From: Pseudomonas sp. MIACH
GTDB taxonomy: Bacteria; Pseudomonadota; Gammaproteobacteria; Pseudomonadales; Pseudomonadaceae
Direction of reading: 5' to 3'
Assembly (NCBI RefSeq): GCF_001269925.1
Contig: NZ_LHVO01000018.1
Location: forward strand, 1-64,000
Length of the DNA: 64,000 bases
Positions 14,659 to 23,661 of this stretch are shown one piece after another (the first letter of the stretch is position 1; each line of letters starts with the position of its first letter). Position numbers and translations under genes: made by a program. The notes beneath the pieces were generated by a model. It did not search any database, was not told where the DNA came from, and worked only from the letters and a program-made list of their open reading frames with translations.

Positions 14659-17082
14659 TTACCAGTTGTAACTCACCGACCCGGTCACATTTCGACGATA
14701 CCCGTATTTGCAGCTGTCGCCCGTGTACCCGCATTGAGAGACATAGGTTTCGTCGGTCAGGTTGGACGCATTGAGCGCCAGCTTCGCCCCTGCATAGGAT
14801 GAAGACAGCTTGCCCAGGTCGTAGCTCAGGCTGGCGTCAAACAGCGTGTAGTGGGGAATGCCCTCGCTATTTTGCGAGTCGATATAGCTCCTGCCGACAT
14901 AGCGTACTCCTCCCCCTATTGCCAAGCCCGATAGCGCACCGCCCTGAACGGTGTATTGCGACCACAGCGAGGCCAGTTGTTCAGGGGTATTGCCAGGCTG
15001 ATTGCCTTTTTCATCGGCCGTATTGCTGCGGGTAATTTCAAGGTGTGAATAGCTGTAGTTGGCCATCAACTCCAGAGCGTCGGACAACTGCGCCTTGCTT
15101 TCCAGTTCGATACCGCGCGACTGGATTTCTCCGGTCGCCACTGAGAAACGATTGTTGGCAGGATCGGCAGTCAGTACGTTTTGCCGCGTCAGGTCGAATA
15201 GGGAGACAGTCACGTAGCTGTCACTTCCCTTGGGCTGGAATTTGATCCCGACTTCGTACTGGCGGCCAGTTTCGGGTTCGAAGGCACTGCCGTCACGCGC
15301 CACCGCCGTTATATTTGGGAAAAACGACTCGGAATAGCTCGCGTAGGGTGCCACGCCGTTGTCTGCCAGGTACATCACACCGGTTCGCCAGGTGAAGGCG
15401 TGATCGCGCTGCTTGAGGTCTGCCGCAGTATCGGTGGCGTAATGGATCGTTTTCGATCGTGCCCAGTCTTGGCGACCGCCCAGGTTGAAGACCCAATGTT
15501 CGTCGAATTTGAGCTGTTCCGAGAGATACACACCCGCCTGGTCAAGCTGACGACGCTGGTTGATGTCGTAAAAGGCGTTCAGGTCGCTGTAATCCTGGTG
15601 ATAGACCGGCGCATAGATATCCAGTGGATCAACCACGTTGCCACCCCCCAACTGGTTGGTACTGGCATGTTGCAGATCGATACCGACCAACGTTGTATGT
15701 TCGAAACGGCCGGCGCTCCACTGGGCTTGGAAGTGGTTATCGAGCAGCGCATTCTTCACTTTTTCGTGGCCCAGATATCCGAAGCGGCCCACGGTGCGCT
15801 GGTCGTCATCCAGGCCGTACTGGTAAATCGTGCGCTGTTCCTGATAGGAGCGGCTGTAACGGGCGTTCTGGCGGAATGTCCAGATATCATTGAGGTGATG
15901 CTCAAACTGATAACCCAGTGACCACTGTTCTACATCGTACTTGTCGAAGTCAGGGTCGCCGACAAAACGATCCGTAGCGATCCGTCCGTAACGCGAGCTG
16001 TCGAGGGTGCCGACCCGTGGCAAGGCGTAGTAGCCCAGCACATTGCGGTCTTTTTGAAAGGATGCCAGCACCGTCAACGAGGTGTCTTCCGAGGGGCGCC
16101 AACTGATTGCCGGGGCGATGAACTGACGGTCATCACGGGCGTAGTCGATTTGTGTACCGCTGTCTCGCCACAGCCCGGTGAGGCGATAAGTCAAGACGCC
16201 GTCATCGCTAAGCGGCCCGCCGAAGTCCGCAGCCAATTGCTTGCGATCAAAACTGCCTGCCTGCGCCACCAGTTCATGCAGCGGCTCATCGGTGGGACGC
16301 TTGCTGATCACGTTGACCATGCCACCCGGCGAGCTTTGACCATAGAGCACCGACGATGGTCCGCGCAGTACCTCCACGCGCTCCAGTCCATAGACTTCAC
16401 CCACGGCACGGCTCTGGTTGGCAAAGCTGTACTGGCGCAGGCCATCGCGATAGATACCACCGCCAGTCGTCGCGTCAAAGCCACGAATACTAATCGTGTC
16501 GCGCCGGGTATCGACACCGTTGGCTTCACCATTGACCCCGGCGGTGTAGCGCAGCACCTGCCCGATGCTTTGTGGCTGCTGGGCATCCATCTGCTTACGG
16601 GTGACCACGCTGATCGATTGAGGCGTTTCCATGATCGACGTATCGGTCTTGTTGGCACTCATGGTTCGGCTGGCGACCAGGCCATCGTTGCGGCCCAACG
16701 AGGTGTCGTACGCCGTGCCACTGATGGCGGTCGGCGCTAACTCCAGCATGTCGCTGTTGCCCGGTACCAGCAGCAGGCTACCGTCGTCCTGGCGCTCATA
16801 GGTCAGCCCCGAGCCGAGCAAGAGCTGCGTCAGGCCGGCCTCAGTACTGAAGTCGCCTTGCAGCCCCTGGGTATTCTTGCCAGCTGTCAGCGTTGAGCTG
16901 CCCGCCATGGTAATCCCCGCCTGTGCGCCAAAACGTGACAGCGCAGCGTCCAGGGGGCCTGCGTCGATGCTGTAATGCTGCGAACTACCCGCGGCAAAGA
17001 CTGGAAGGCTGCAAAGCGGTTGCACGCTGAGCAATAACAGCCCAAGCGTGCGGGCACGCAGGGCGCGGGAAGGTGAAGTCAT
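14659..17082 (-). CDS. TonB-dependent siderophore receptor with STN signalling domain
   Basis: This 807-residue outer-membrane receptor has a signal peptide of about 30 residues. A secretin/TonB N-terminal (STN) domain at about 35-100 starts HYSIDAGPLDAALSRFGAQA. A plug domain follows (about 145-260, with PQSISVVTRKQMD and ERVEVLRGPSSVLYG), then a 22-strand barrel ending in Trp (VTGSVSYNW). The STN domain passes ligand occupancy to a FecR-type partner, and fecR- and fecI-like genes lie immediately upstream in the same direction. It is therefore probably a transducer of a ferri-siderophore signal. The siderophore is not identifiable, although the plug resembles ferrichrome/ferrioxamine-type receptors. 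A hairpin sits in its leader at 17105-17125. Confidence 0.9.
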   Translation of the reverse strand: MTSPSRALRARTLGLLLLSVQPLCSLPVFAAGSSQHYSIDAGPLDAALSRFGAQAGITMAGSSTLTAGKNTQGLQGDFSTEAGLTQLLLGSGLTYERQDDGSLLLVPGNSDMLELAPTAISGTAYDTSLGRNDGLVASRTMSANKTDTSIMETPQSISVVTRKQMDAQQPQSIGQVLRYTAGVNGEANGVDTRRDTISIRGFDATTGGGIYRDGLRQYSFANQSRAVGEVYGLERVEVLRGPSSVLYGQSSPGGMVNVISKRPTDEPLHELVAQAGSFDRKQLAADFGGPLSDDGVLTYRLTGLWRDSGTQIDYARDDRQFIAPAISWRPSEDTSLTVLASFQKDRNVLGYYALPRVGTLDSSRYGRIATDRFVGDPDFDKYDVEQWSLGYQFEHHLNDIWTFRQNARYSRSYQEQRTIYQYGLDDDQRTVGRFGYLGHEKVKNALLDNHFQAQWSAGRFEHTTLVGIDLQHASTNQLGGGNVVDPLDIYAPVYHQDYSDLNAFYDINQRRQLDQAGVYLSEQLKFDEHWVFNLGGRQDWARSKTIHYATDTAADLKQRDHAFTWRTGVMYLADNGVAPYASYSESFFPNITAVARDGSAFEPETGRQYEVGIKFQPKGSDSYVTVSLFDLTRQNVLTADPANNRFSVATGEIQSRGIELESKAQLSDALELMANYSYSHLEITRSNTADEKGNQPGNTPEQLASLWSQYTVQGGALSGLAIGGGVRYVGRSYIDSQNSEGIPHYTLFDASLSYDLGKLSSSYAGAKLALNASNLTDETYVSQCGYTGDSCKYGYRRNVTGSVSYNW

Positions 17083-17104
17083 ACGGGGCTCCTAAGGGGT
17101 TAAG

Positions 17105-17125
17105 ACCCACCTCTGGCGGGTGGGT
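17105..17125 (-). promoter_or_regulatory. Leader hairpin between fecR-like gene and receptor
   Basis: ACCCACC at 17105-17111 pairs with GGTGGGT at 17119-17125 about 12 bases before the receptor's TAGGAG ribosome site. It lies in the 98-base gap between the fecR-like stop and the receptor start, where a sigma-dependent promoter would also be expected. It could stabilise or gate receptor translation; this is an inference from position only. Confidence 0.4.
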
Positions 17126-17180
17126 GATCCCTATAGGCCAAGCGAGTTTTAAAAAACTATCGCGCAGCGAAAAAATAATT

Positions 17181-18143
17181 TCAGACGGGTACGATCGAGA
17201 CCCAATAGCGGGTCATGCGCTCGATACGCACCGGCAGCGTGCGCGCTACCAGCGTCAAGGCTGCATCGGTGTCATCCAGCGAAAAACTGCCCGTGAGGCG
17301 TAACCCGGACACCTGCTCATGACAACGCAAAACACCGGGACGGTAACGCGAGAGTTCCGCCACCAGGGCATCCAGGCGCAGGCGATCCGCCGGCAGAACT
17401 CCGCGCAGCCAAGCCTGGGTGAGCATGAGGTCGGCACGGTTTGGCATGCCGATCCCGAAGCGGTCCACGCGTGCCTGCCATCCTGCCTCAAGCAAGGATG
17501 GCGCTTGTTGGCCTCGTGAGTGCACCTGCACCTGGCCTTCCAGCACGGTTACCTGCGTGCCTTGCCGATCATGGCGCACCTGCAAATGCGCTTCGCTACT
17601 CTGCAGGATCGCGTCCGGTGTGATCAGTTGCAGCGATCGCGACTCTGCCCGCACGCGCAAGGCCAACTCGCCCTCGATCATTTGGATGCGCCGCACCTGA
17701 TCAGTGAAATCCAGGTTCACGGCACTGGCCGTGTTCAGCCACAGCGAGCTGCCATCAACCAGTGTCCACTGGTGACGCTCGCCCGTTCCTGTTCGGTGGT
17801 TCGCCAGTGCGGCGCGCACCGGCGTGGAGCCCGCGCCTTGCCAGGCAACCCCGCCAACCGCACCAAGGACCAGCAGGCGCTTGAGTACCTGCCGACGTTT
17901 CTGCATGTCCGGTCCGGCCGACTCCAGCGCCTTGCGCGCGGTGGTATCGCGCAAAAGATTCGCTCCGGGCTGTTGCAACAGCAGCAAGCTGGCGACACGT
18001 TGCCAAGCCTGTTCATGCTCATTGCTCGCCTCGCGCCAACGCTGCAATGCGTCCAGATCAGGCGCACTCATAAGCCCGGACTGCATCCTCACAAGCCAAT
18101 CAATGGCGATATCACGCACCTGCGGACTAATCTCGGCCCTCAT
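17181..18143 (-). CDS. FecR-family sigma regulator
   Basis: The start at 18143 gives an ATGA overlap with the sigma gene stop, so the two are translationally coupled. The 320-residue protein has a cytoplasmic N-terminal DUF4880-like part (about 5-50, DIAIDWLVRMQSG and LQRWREASNEHEQAW), one membrane segment (LKRLLVLGAVGGVAWQGAG, about 85-105) and a periplasmic FecR domain (HQWTLVDGSSLWLNTASAV). It ends in a C-terminal STN-binding part (LTGSFSLDDTDAALTLVART). It should hold or activate the ECF sigma factor until the TonB receptor binds its ferri-siderophore. Confidence 0.9.
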   Translation of the reverse strand: MRAEISPQVRDIAIDWLVRMQSGLMSAPDLDALQRWREASNEHEQAWQRVASLLLLQQPGANLLRDTTARKALESAGPDMQKRRQVLKRLLVLGAVGGVAWQGAGSTPVRAALANHRTGTGERHQWTLVDGSSLWLNTASAVNLDFTDQVRRIQMIEGELALRVRAESRSLQLITPDAILQSSEAHLQVRHDRQGTQVTVLEGQVQVHSRGQQAPSLLEAGWQARVDRFGIGMPNRADLMLTQAWLRGVLPADRLRLDALVAELSRYRPGVLRCHEQVSGLRLTGSFSLDDTDAALTLVARTLPVRIERMTRYWVSIVPV

Positions 18144-18646
18144 TCGAAACGGCTCGCATAGCAAACACTGAATGCCTTGCCCATGGCCCGTTGCACTTGA
18201 GCCACGGTCAGCCCCAACTGCGCAGCGATCTGCGGATACGTGAGGCCGTCGAGCTGAGACATGAAGAAAATCTGCCGTATGCGCTCGGAGAGGCCAATCA
18301 GCAGCGAGTCAAGTTGCAACAAGGTTTCTATCACCAGATACCGGTCCTCGGGTGACGATTGCACCCCCTCGGGCCGAGCAGCCAACGCTGCAAGATAAGC
18401 CCGCTCAATCTCCTGGCGGCGCCAGCGATTAACCAGCAGTCCATTGGCAATCGCCGCGAGAAACGCCATGGGCTGACGCAGCTCGCGCACCTGCTGAGGG
18501 GCGCGCAGCACGCGGATGAACGTGTCGTGGGCCAGATCCTCGGCATCGGCACGGTGTCCCAACCGCCGGTTCAGCCAGCCCTGTAGCCAGCCGTGATGAT
18601 TCTCGTACAACTGTTCGACGGACGATGTTGGGCTGGCATCCTGCAT
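18140..18646 (-). CDS. ECF sigma factor, FecI-like
   Basis: This 168-residue protein has region 2 at about 10-75 (LYENHHGWLQGWLNRRLG, DAEDLAHDTFIRVLRAP) and region 4 at about 110-165 (RIRQIFFMSQLDGLTYPQIA, LGLTVAQVQRAM). Its length and sequence match iron-starvation ECF sigma factors. It overlaps the fecR-like gene by four bases, and the cognate receptor follows. A Fur-like site lies about 20 bases before the start (18666-18686), so repression by iron-loaded Fur is expected, with sigma then driving the receptor gene. Confidence 0.92.
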   Translation of the reverse strand: MQDASPTSSVEQLYENHHGWLQGWLNRRLGHRADAEDLAHDTFIRVLRAPQQVRELRQPMAFLAAIANGLLVNRWRRQEIERAYLAALAARPEGVQSSPEDRYLVIETLLQLDSLLIGLSERIRQIFFMSQLDGLTYPQIAAQLGLTVAQVQRAMGKAFSVCYASRFE

Positions 18647-18665
18647 GTGAGGCTCGCACTACGTG

Positions 18666-18686
18666 AATGATAACGCTTCTCATCTT
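18666..18686 (-). promoter_or_regulatory. Fur-box-like operator upstream of the ECF sigma gene
   Basis: AATGATAACGCTTCTCATCTT reads as an imperfect inverted repeat resembling the 19-bp Fur box (GATAATGATAATCATTATC) with clear matches in both half-sites. It is in the right place to block transcription of the sigma/FecR genes when iron is plentiful. Confidence 0.6.
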
Positions 18687-18896
18687 ATTGGTCGGGCGGA
18701 TGGTTGTACAGTGTTTACACATGTTTGATGCGGTGGAATTCTCGGCCAATATTCCTGAAGGCCCTTGAATTACCCTGACCGGGTTTATTCGCACCCGAGA
18801 ATGTTTGCCTCCCGCTCTATCGGTCGCTGAAAAATGTTCGCTCCTGGCCGATGGCGGCCTTCAAAAATAATGCACTTGCGCCGAAAACAGCCCCCA

Positions 18897-20390
18897 TCAT
18901 TGATGAAACCGCTGCCCCAATGCATCCAACCGCACCGCAATCGGCGGCAGTTGCTCGCTGCTCCTGGCCAACATCTCCACATCCTGCGCCGTGCTCTGCG
19001 CAATGCTCTGTACCGACTGCAAGCGCCCGACAATCTCCAGATTCGCTGAGGTCTGTTCCCGTGTGGTGGTGACAATCCGCCCATTCAGCGCATCGATCTG
19101 GGTAATGTCATTGCCCACTGCCCGCAGCATTTCCACCGCGAGTTGGCTGTCCTCCACACACCGTTCCACGCCCTGGCGGCTGTCGTGCATGGCTTCTACG
19201 GCCTGGCGGCTGCCTTGTTGCAGGCCTTCGATGATGGTTTTGATTTCTTGGGTAGAGACGGCGGTGCGTTGCGCCAGGTTGCGTACTTCATCGGCGACGA
19301 CGGCGAAGCCGCGGCCTTGTTCGCCGGCGCGGGCGGCTTCGATGGCGGCGTTGAGGGCGAGGAGGTTGGTCTGGTTGGCGATGCTGCTGATGACTTCGAG
19401 TACCGAGCCGATTTGTTCAGCCTGCACGGCCAGGCCTTGGACGGTCTGGTTGGTGCCTTCCAGGCGCGTGGCCAGTTGGGTGATTTCATGTTGGGCGCGG
19501 CCAACGCTTTCCTGGCCGCGCAGGATTTGCTGGCTGGCGACGCCGGCGTGTTCAACCGCTTCTTCGACGTGCACCGTAATGTGGCCCATGGCGTCTTCCA
19601 TGCGCTGCATGGAGTCGGTCATTTGCGCGATTTCGGCCAGTTGGTGGCGAGCACCTTTTTCCAGGGTGCCGCTGGCGTGGGCCAGTTCCTGGCCGAGTTG
19701 GCCGAGGCCATGGGAGTCGCGGGCGACGCCGTCGATAAGGTGGGTAATTTGTTGCAGGAAGTGGTCGAAGCGCTTGCTGAGGGAGACGTGCACCTTGCCT
19801 TCACCTTTGGCGCTTTCCACGGTGAATTGGGTGGTGACAGCGAGCATTTTTTCCAGCATTTCCTGGCTCTCCACCGCTTCTGCCTGGCTGTGCACGGCGA
19901 GGTAGAGCAGGGCGACGGTTTCCATCACCACGTAGAAGGCATGCACAAACACCATGGTCCAGCCGCCGTGGTGTTCCATCACGAACACCGGGAAGCCTTG
20001 ATGTTGCAAGGCGTGAAACACCACATGGTGTACGGCAATCGTCAGTGCGGCCACCAGGATCGGCAACCAGTCTCGGTAGAACGTCAGCACCGCCAGCAGC
20101 GCGAAAATCCCGAAGTGCGCTTCGATTACGCCCTGGGCCTGGTTGATGTGCAGCGCCGCCATGACCATCAAGCCCGCGCCCAGTGCGCAACGCATCACCC
20201 GAGTGCCGCCGATGACGCGATAGAGCGCGGTGAGCACCACGCTGGTGCCGCCACCGACGACAATCGCCTGGATCAAGGTGTCGTGCCAGAAGGCCAGGCC
20301 CATGGAGAACAGCGTCATCAGCCAGATCAATGCCAGCATGATGCGGTCGGCTTTACGGTAATGCTCCAAAAAACGGGCGCTTGCGGGCAT
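18897..20390 (-). CDS. Methyl-accepting chemotaxis protein with integral-membrane sensor
   Basis: This 497-residue chemoreceptor has no large periplasmic domain. The first ~175 residues form about six membrane helices (for example [18 protein letters not shown] and [18 protein letters not shown]), with a His-rich stretch ([16 protein letters not shown]) around residues 118-133. The signalling domain follows, with the conserved tip [20 protein letters not shown]. No HAMP domain is obvious and there is no C-terminal CheR-binding pentapeptide. Membrane-embedded sensors of this sort may detect redox state, a hydrophobic compound or membrane energy; the His residues could hold a cofactor, but this is speculation. 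It is monocistronic, between two siderophore-receptor loci. Confidence 0.88.
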   Translation of the reverse strand: MPASARFLEHYRKADRIMLALIWLMTLFSMGLAFWHDTLIQAIVVGGGTSVVLTALYRVIGGTRVMRCALGAGLMVMAALHINQAQGVIEAHFGIFALLAVLTFYRDWLPILVAALTIAVHHVVFHALQHQGFPVFVMEHHGGWTMVFVHAFYVVMETVALLYLAVHSQAEAVESQEMLEKMLAVTTQFTVESAKGEGKVHVSLSKRFDHFLQQITHLIDGVARDSHGLGQLGQELAHASGTLEKGARHQLAEIAQMTDSMQRMEDAMGHITVHVEEAVEHAGVASQQILRGQESVGRAQHEITQLATRLEGTNQTVQGLAVQAEQIGSVLEVISSIANQTNLLALNAAIEAARAGEQGRGFAVVADEVRNLAQRTAVSTQEIKTIIEGLQQGSRQAVEAMHDSRQGVERCVEDSQLAVEMLRAVGNDITQIDALNGRIVTTTREQTSANLEIVGRLQSVQSIAQSTAQDVEMLARSSEQLPPIAVRLDALGQRFHQ

Positions 20391-20588
20391 TCACTCTTAC
20401 TCCATGTGGTCTGGCCAGGATCAAAGCATGCGGCGTGCCACTATGGCCCGCGGGTACAGCGCAAAGCAGGTATCAGGCACTTTGCAGGTTTAGGGAAACC
20501 AACAAGCTTATCGGCATGGGGGGAGGGGACTTTAAGTGCGAACGCGATCAGAGGGGGCAGACGACATTCCTGGTGGCAAGCGGGGGGC

Positions 20589-20676
20589 AATGTGGGGCTT
20601 GCTCCCGATAGCGGTAGCACAGTCACAGCATCATTGACTGACCCACCGCTATCGGGAGCAAGCCCCCTCCCACATT
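20589..20676. repeat. Long inverted intergenic repeat (GGGAGCAAGC type)
   Basis: The left arm, AATGTGGGGCTTGCTCCCGA and onward to 20615, is mirrored by the right arm from ACCGCTATCGGGAGCAAGCC (from 20645) to CCCACATT. The loop is about 30 bases. This is the type of high-copy intergenic inverted repeat common in fluorescens-group genomes. Confidence 0.85.
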
Positions 20677-20744
20677 AGGACCCTCGTTCGCCACGGGGAA
20701 AGAGTTCGCTGAGCGACTGCCCGAGCGGGCTGCCGCCAGGTGGA

Positions 20745-22907
20745 TCAGAAGCTGTACTTGGCCGTCAGCATCATGTTGCGTGGAGTGCCGTAGGTATCAC
20801 CGCCGTAGCTCACGGAGTTGGCGATGGCTGAGTAATAGCGGCGGTCGAAGATGTTGTTGGCGTTGAGCTGCAGGTCGACGTGGTCGTTGACCTTGTAGCC
20901 GGCCATCAGGTCGGTGACGGCGTAGGCGCCTTGCTGGAGGCGGTAGGTGCTGCCATCCGCCAGTTTGACGTCGTTGTACATGCGGCTCTGCCAGGAGATG
21001 TTGCCGCCCACGCGCAGTTTCTCCAGCGGGCCCTGGAAGTTGTAGCGGGTGGTCAGCTTGAACAGGTGCTCCGGGGTGTCGGTGTCGTACTGCTTGTTGA
21101 CCTTCTGTGGGTTGGCGTCGTCCTTGATGGTGTGGGTGCGGGCGTAGGTGTAGCCACCGCCGACCTGCCAGTTCTCGGTCAGCGCGCCTTGCAGTTCGAA
21201 GTCGATACCTTGGCTGCGAATTTCGCCGGAGGCGTCATAGCAGGCCGACTGTGGGCAGTTTTGCACGTACACCTGCGTGGCGCGGTTTTCCTGGTCGACA
21301 CGGAACAACGCCACGCTCGCATTCAGCGCGCCGTCCAGGTATTCACCCTTGATGCCCACCTCGTAGTTTTTGCCGACAATCGGCTTGACCGGGGTCCCGG
21401 ATGTGTCTTTGGAGCTCTGCGGCGTGAAGATGTCGCTGTAGCTGACGTAGACCGAGTGATGGTCGTCCAGCTCGTAGATCAGCCCCGCATAGCGCGTGAG
21501 GTTGCGGGTGACCTTATAGTCGCCGTCGTTGCTGCCATGGGCGTCGTAGTCATACCAGTCCAGGCGCGCGCCGAGGATCAGCTTCAATGGGTCGGCCAGG
21601 CTCAGGCGCGAGGTCAGGTAGAAGCCATCCTGGGTGGTGACTTCGCGGGTATCGGAGGTATGCACGAAGTCCGGTTTGCCCGCCGTCAACGGCCAGTTGG
21701 TGTTGTAGGGGCTGTAGTCGTGGCTGGTCATGTCGTAGATCCGCCGGCTGGCACCCACCACCAGTTCATGGGTACGTCCAAACGCCTGGAACGGGCCGCT
21801 GGCAAAGGCATCCACGCCGGCCTGGTTTTCGTCGTAGGCGGCCTGGTAGACCGTACGCGCCAGGGTGTTATTGACCCAGCGCGACTGGTAGGAGCCGGAG
21901 AACAACGCGTTCTGTTCGGCGTAGTTGGCGTTGACCTGGAGTTTCCAGTCGTTGGCCAGGCGCTGGCGCAGTTCGGCGAAGACGGTGTTGACTTCCTGGT
22001 CCTTGTTCTCCCAGTCGGTGCCGGGGTTGTAGGAGCGCGGCAGGTCGAGGTGATGGCCGTCCTGGCCGATCATCGACGAGCCCCAGAAGTAGTTGGTCTT
22101 GTCCTTCTGGTTCGAGTAGCCGAGGGTCAGGCTGGTGTCTTCACTCAGGTCGGCTTCGGTGACGGCGTAGAACAGGCCGTGATACTCCTCGGCATGGTCG
22201 ATGAAGCTGTTGGCGTCGCGGTAAGAGGTGACCACCCGGCCGCGCCAGGTGCCGCTGTCATTGAGCGGGCTGGAGGCGTCGAGCTCGCCACGGTAGTCAT
22301 CCCAGCTGCCGGCGGCGCCGGTGAGGGTGACTTTCTGCTCGTCTAGCGGCCGTTTGCGGATCATGTTGATGGCCGCCGAAGGGTTACCCGCGCCGGTCAC
22401 CAGGCCGGTAGCGCCGCGCACAACCTCGACACGATCGAACATCGCCAGGTTTGGCTGGGCGCCTACCGAAACCCCGTTATAGCCGCTGGGGATGCCGTCA
22501 TACATCAGGTTGTCGATGTCGAAACCGCGTGCGGTATAGGACTGCCGGCCAGGTCCGTTGGAGTAATTGAGGAACAACCCCGGCGTGGCGTTGACCACAT
22601 CATTGATGCTGGTCATCGCCTGGTCATCCATACGCTGACGGGTGATGACGGTGACGGCCTGCGGGGTTTCACGCAGGGTGAGGGGCAGTTTGGTCGCGGT
22701 TTTCATCGCACCGGTGGTGTAGGACTGTGTGCCCTCGGTGGTTTCACCCAACTGCTGCTCGCCGGAGACCTGGGTAGCGCCCAGTTCCAGAGTGGCTGCC
22801 GGCGTTTCAGTGTCGGCAGCAAAGGCCGCGTGCGAGGTGGCAAGACACACCGCCAAAGCGATCAGACTGGGTGTAAAACCTTTACCGCCGTGTTGTTGCA
22901 CTGACAT
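20745..22907 (-). CDS. TonB-dependent siderophore receptor without STN domain
   Basis: This 720-residue receptor has a signal peptide of about 30 residues (SLIALAVCLATSHAAFA). The TonB-box/plug region is at about 60-200 (LRETPQAVTVITRQRMDDQ, FDRVEVVRGATGLVTG, NMIRKRP), followed by a barrel ending MLTAKYSF with terminal Phe. The plug wording resembles the FhuE/FpvB-like group that takes up ferri-coprogen, ferrioxamine or pyoverdines. It lacks the STN domain, so it should be a plain importer and not a signal transducer. A Fur-like site lies about 50 bases upstream (22956-22973). A GGGGAGAG ribosome site precedes the start. Confidence 0.9.
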   Translation of the reverse strand: MSVQQHGGKGFTPSLIALAVCLATSHAAFAADTETPAATLELGATQVSGEQQLGETTEGTQSYTTGAMKTATKLPLTLRETPQAVTVITRQRMDDQAMTSINDVVNATPGLFLNYSNGPGRQSYTARGFDIDNLMYDGIPSGYNGVSVGAQPNLAMFDRVEVVRGATGLVTGAGNPSAAINMIRKRPLDEQKVTLTGAAGSWDDYRGELDASSPLNDSGTWRGRVVTSYRDANSFIDHAEEYHGLFYAVTEADLSEDTSLTLGYSNQKDKTNYFWGSSMIGQDGHHLDLPRSYNPGTDWENKDQEVNTVFAELRQRLANDWKLQVNANYAEQNALFSGSYQSRWVNNTLARTVYQAAYDENQAGVDAFASGPFQAFGRTHELVVGASRRIYDMTSHDYSPYNTNWPLTAGKPDFVHTSDTREVTTQDGFYLTSRLSLADPLKLILGARLDWYDYDAHGSNDGDYKVTRNLTRYAGLIYELDDHHSVYVSYSDIFTPQSSKDTSGTPVKPIVGKNYEVGIKGEYLDGALNASVALFRVDQENRATQVYVQNCPQSACYDASGEIRSQGIDFELQGALTENWQVGGGYTYARTHTIKDDANPQKVNKQYDTDTPEHLFKLTTRYNFQGPLEKLRVGGNISWQSRMYNDVKLADGSTYRLQQGAYAVTDLMAGYKVNDHVDLQLNANNIFDRRYYSAIANSVSYGGDTYGTPRNMMLTAKYSF

Positions 22908-22955
22908 GGAACGGACTCTCCCCTAAGTGCCGTCCTTGGCGAATAATAAATCTGT

Positions 22956-22973
22956 TGATAATTATTCGCATTA
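22956..22973 (-). promoter_or_regulatory. Fur-box-like operator upstream of TonB receptor
   Basis: TGATAATTATTCGCATTA (minus strand TAATGCGAATAATTATCA) fits the Fur consensus well, with alternating NATNAT blocks. It lies about 50 bases before the receptor start in an AT-rich promoter region, implying iron repression. Confidence 0.7.
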
Positions 22974-23048
22974 GTGTGGCAGATTAAGCCCGTAGGAAAA
23001 AGCCTTTGGGGAGAATTAGTTAACGAATTTTTCACATTTCACGCGCGC

Positions 23049-23540
23049 TCAATCGCGTGTTGGAATCGCCACGCGGCTCGTCGCCTTTACCTCCCGCAAC
23101 GCCAGGCTCGACTGGATCGACGCAATCCCCAACTGCCGCCGCAGCACGCTCTCCACAAACTCGCTGTAGCTGTCCAGATCCTCCGCCAACACCTGCAACA
23201 GGTAATCCGCATCGCCGGTGATCTTGTGGCACGACAGCACCTGAGGCAGCTCTTTGACCACCGCTTCAAACGCATCCGGCGCATGGTCGGTGTGGATCGC
23301 AAAACGCACATGCACAAACGCCATGATGTCCAGGCCGAGCAGCTTGCGATCGAGGTTGGCCTGGTAGTCCTTGATCACGCCTTCTTCTTCCAGGCGTTTG
23401 CGCCGCCGCCAGCAGGGCGTGAGGCTCAGGGACAGACGCTCGCTCAGTTGCGCGTTGGAAATACTCGCGTCTTCCTGCAGCAGGGCGAGGATGGCGAGAT
23501 CGGTGTCGTCAAGAACGACCTGTTTGGTTTTATTTTTCAT
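23049..23540 (-). CDS. Lrp/AsnC-family transcriptional regulator
   Basis: This 163-residue protein has an N-terminal helix-turn-helix (about 10-60: DDTDLAILALLQEDASISNA, LSLTPCWRRRKRLEEEGVI). A C-terminal RAM domain (about 75-150) contains VLSCHKITGDADYLLQVLAED, the amino-acid-binding turn. It is divergent from the deacetylase/permease pair (121 bases apart) and probably controls it in response to an amino acid or amine. Confidence 0.9.
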   Translation of the reverse strand: MKNKTKQVVLDDTDLAILALLQEDASISNAQLSERLSLSLTPCWRRRKRLEEEGVIKDYQANLDRKLLGLDIMAFVHVRFAIHTDHAPDAFEAVVKELPQVLSCHKITGDADYLLQVLAEDLDSYSEFVESVLRRQLGIASIQSSLALREVKATSRVAIPTRD

Positions 23541-23661
23541 ATTTGGCTGTCACTGGGGTAAAAACACCCGATAAAGCTACCAGCACCAGAAGTAAAAGCA
23601 AAGAAAGCCCGGCGCTGCCAGAACAAAATAGACCCTGTCTTTTACTGGCGGATGTATCCAA

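Noticed and set aside
19143..20678. 511-residue plus-strand open frame
   Set aside because: Antisense to the chemoreceptor at 18897-20390 and without a ribosome site or family pattern.
20880..22346. 488-residue plus-strand open frame
   Set aside because: Antisense shadow of the TonB receptor; rich in Val/Gly in a way typical of such shadows.
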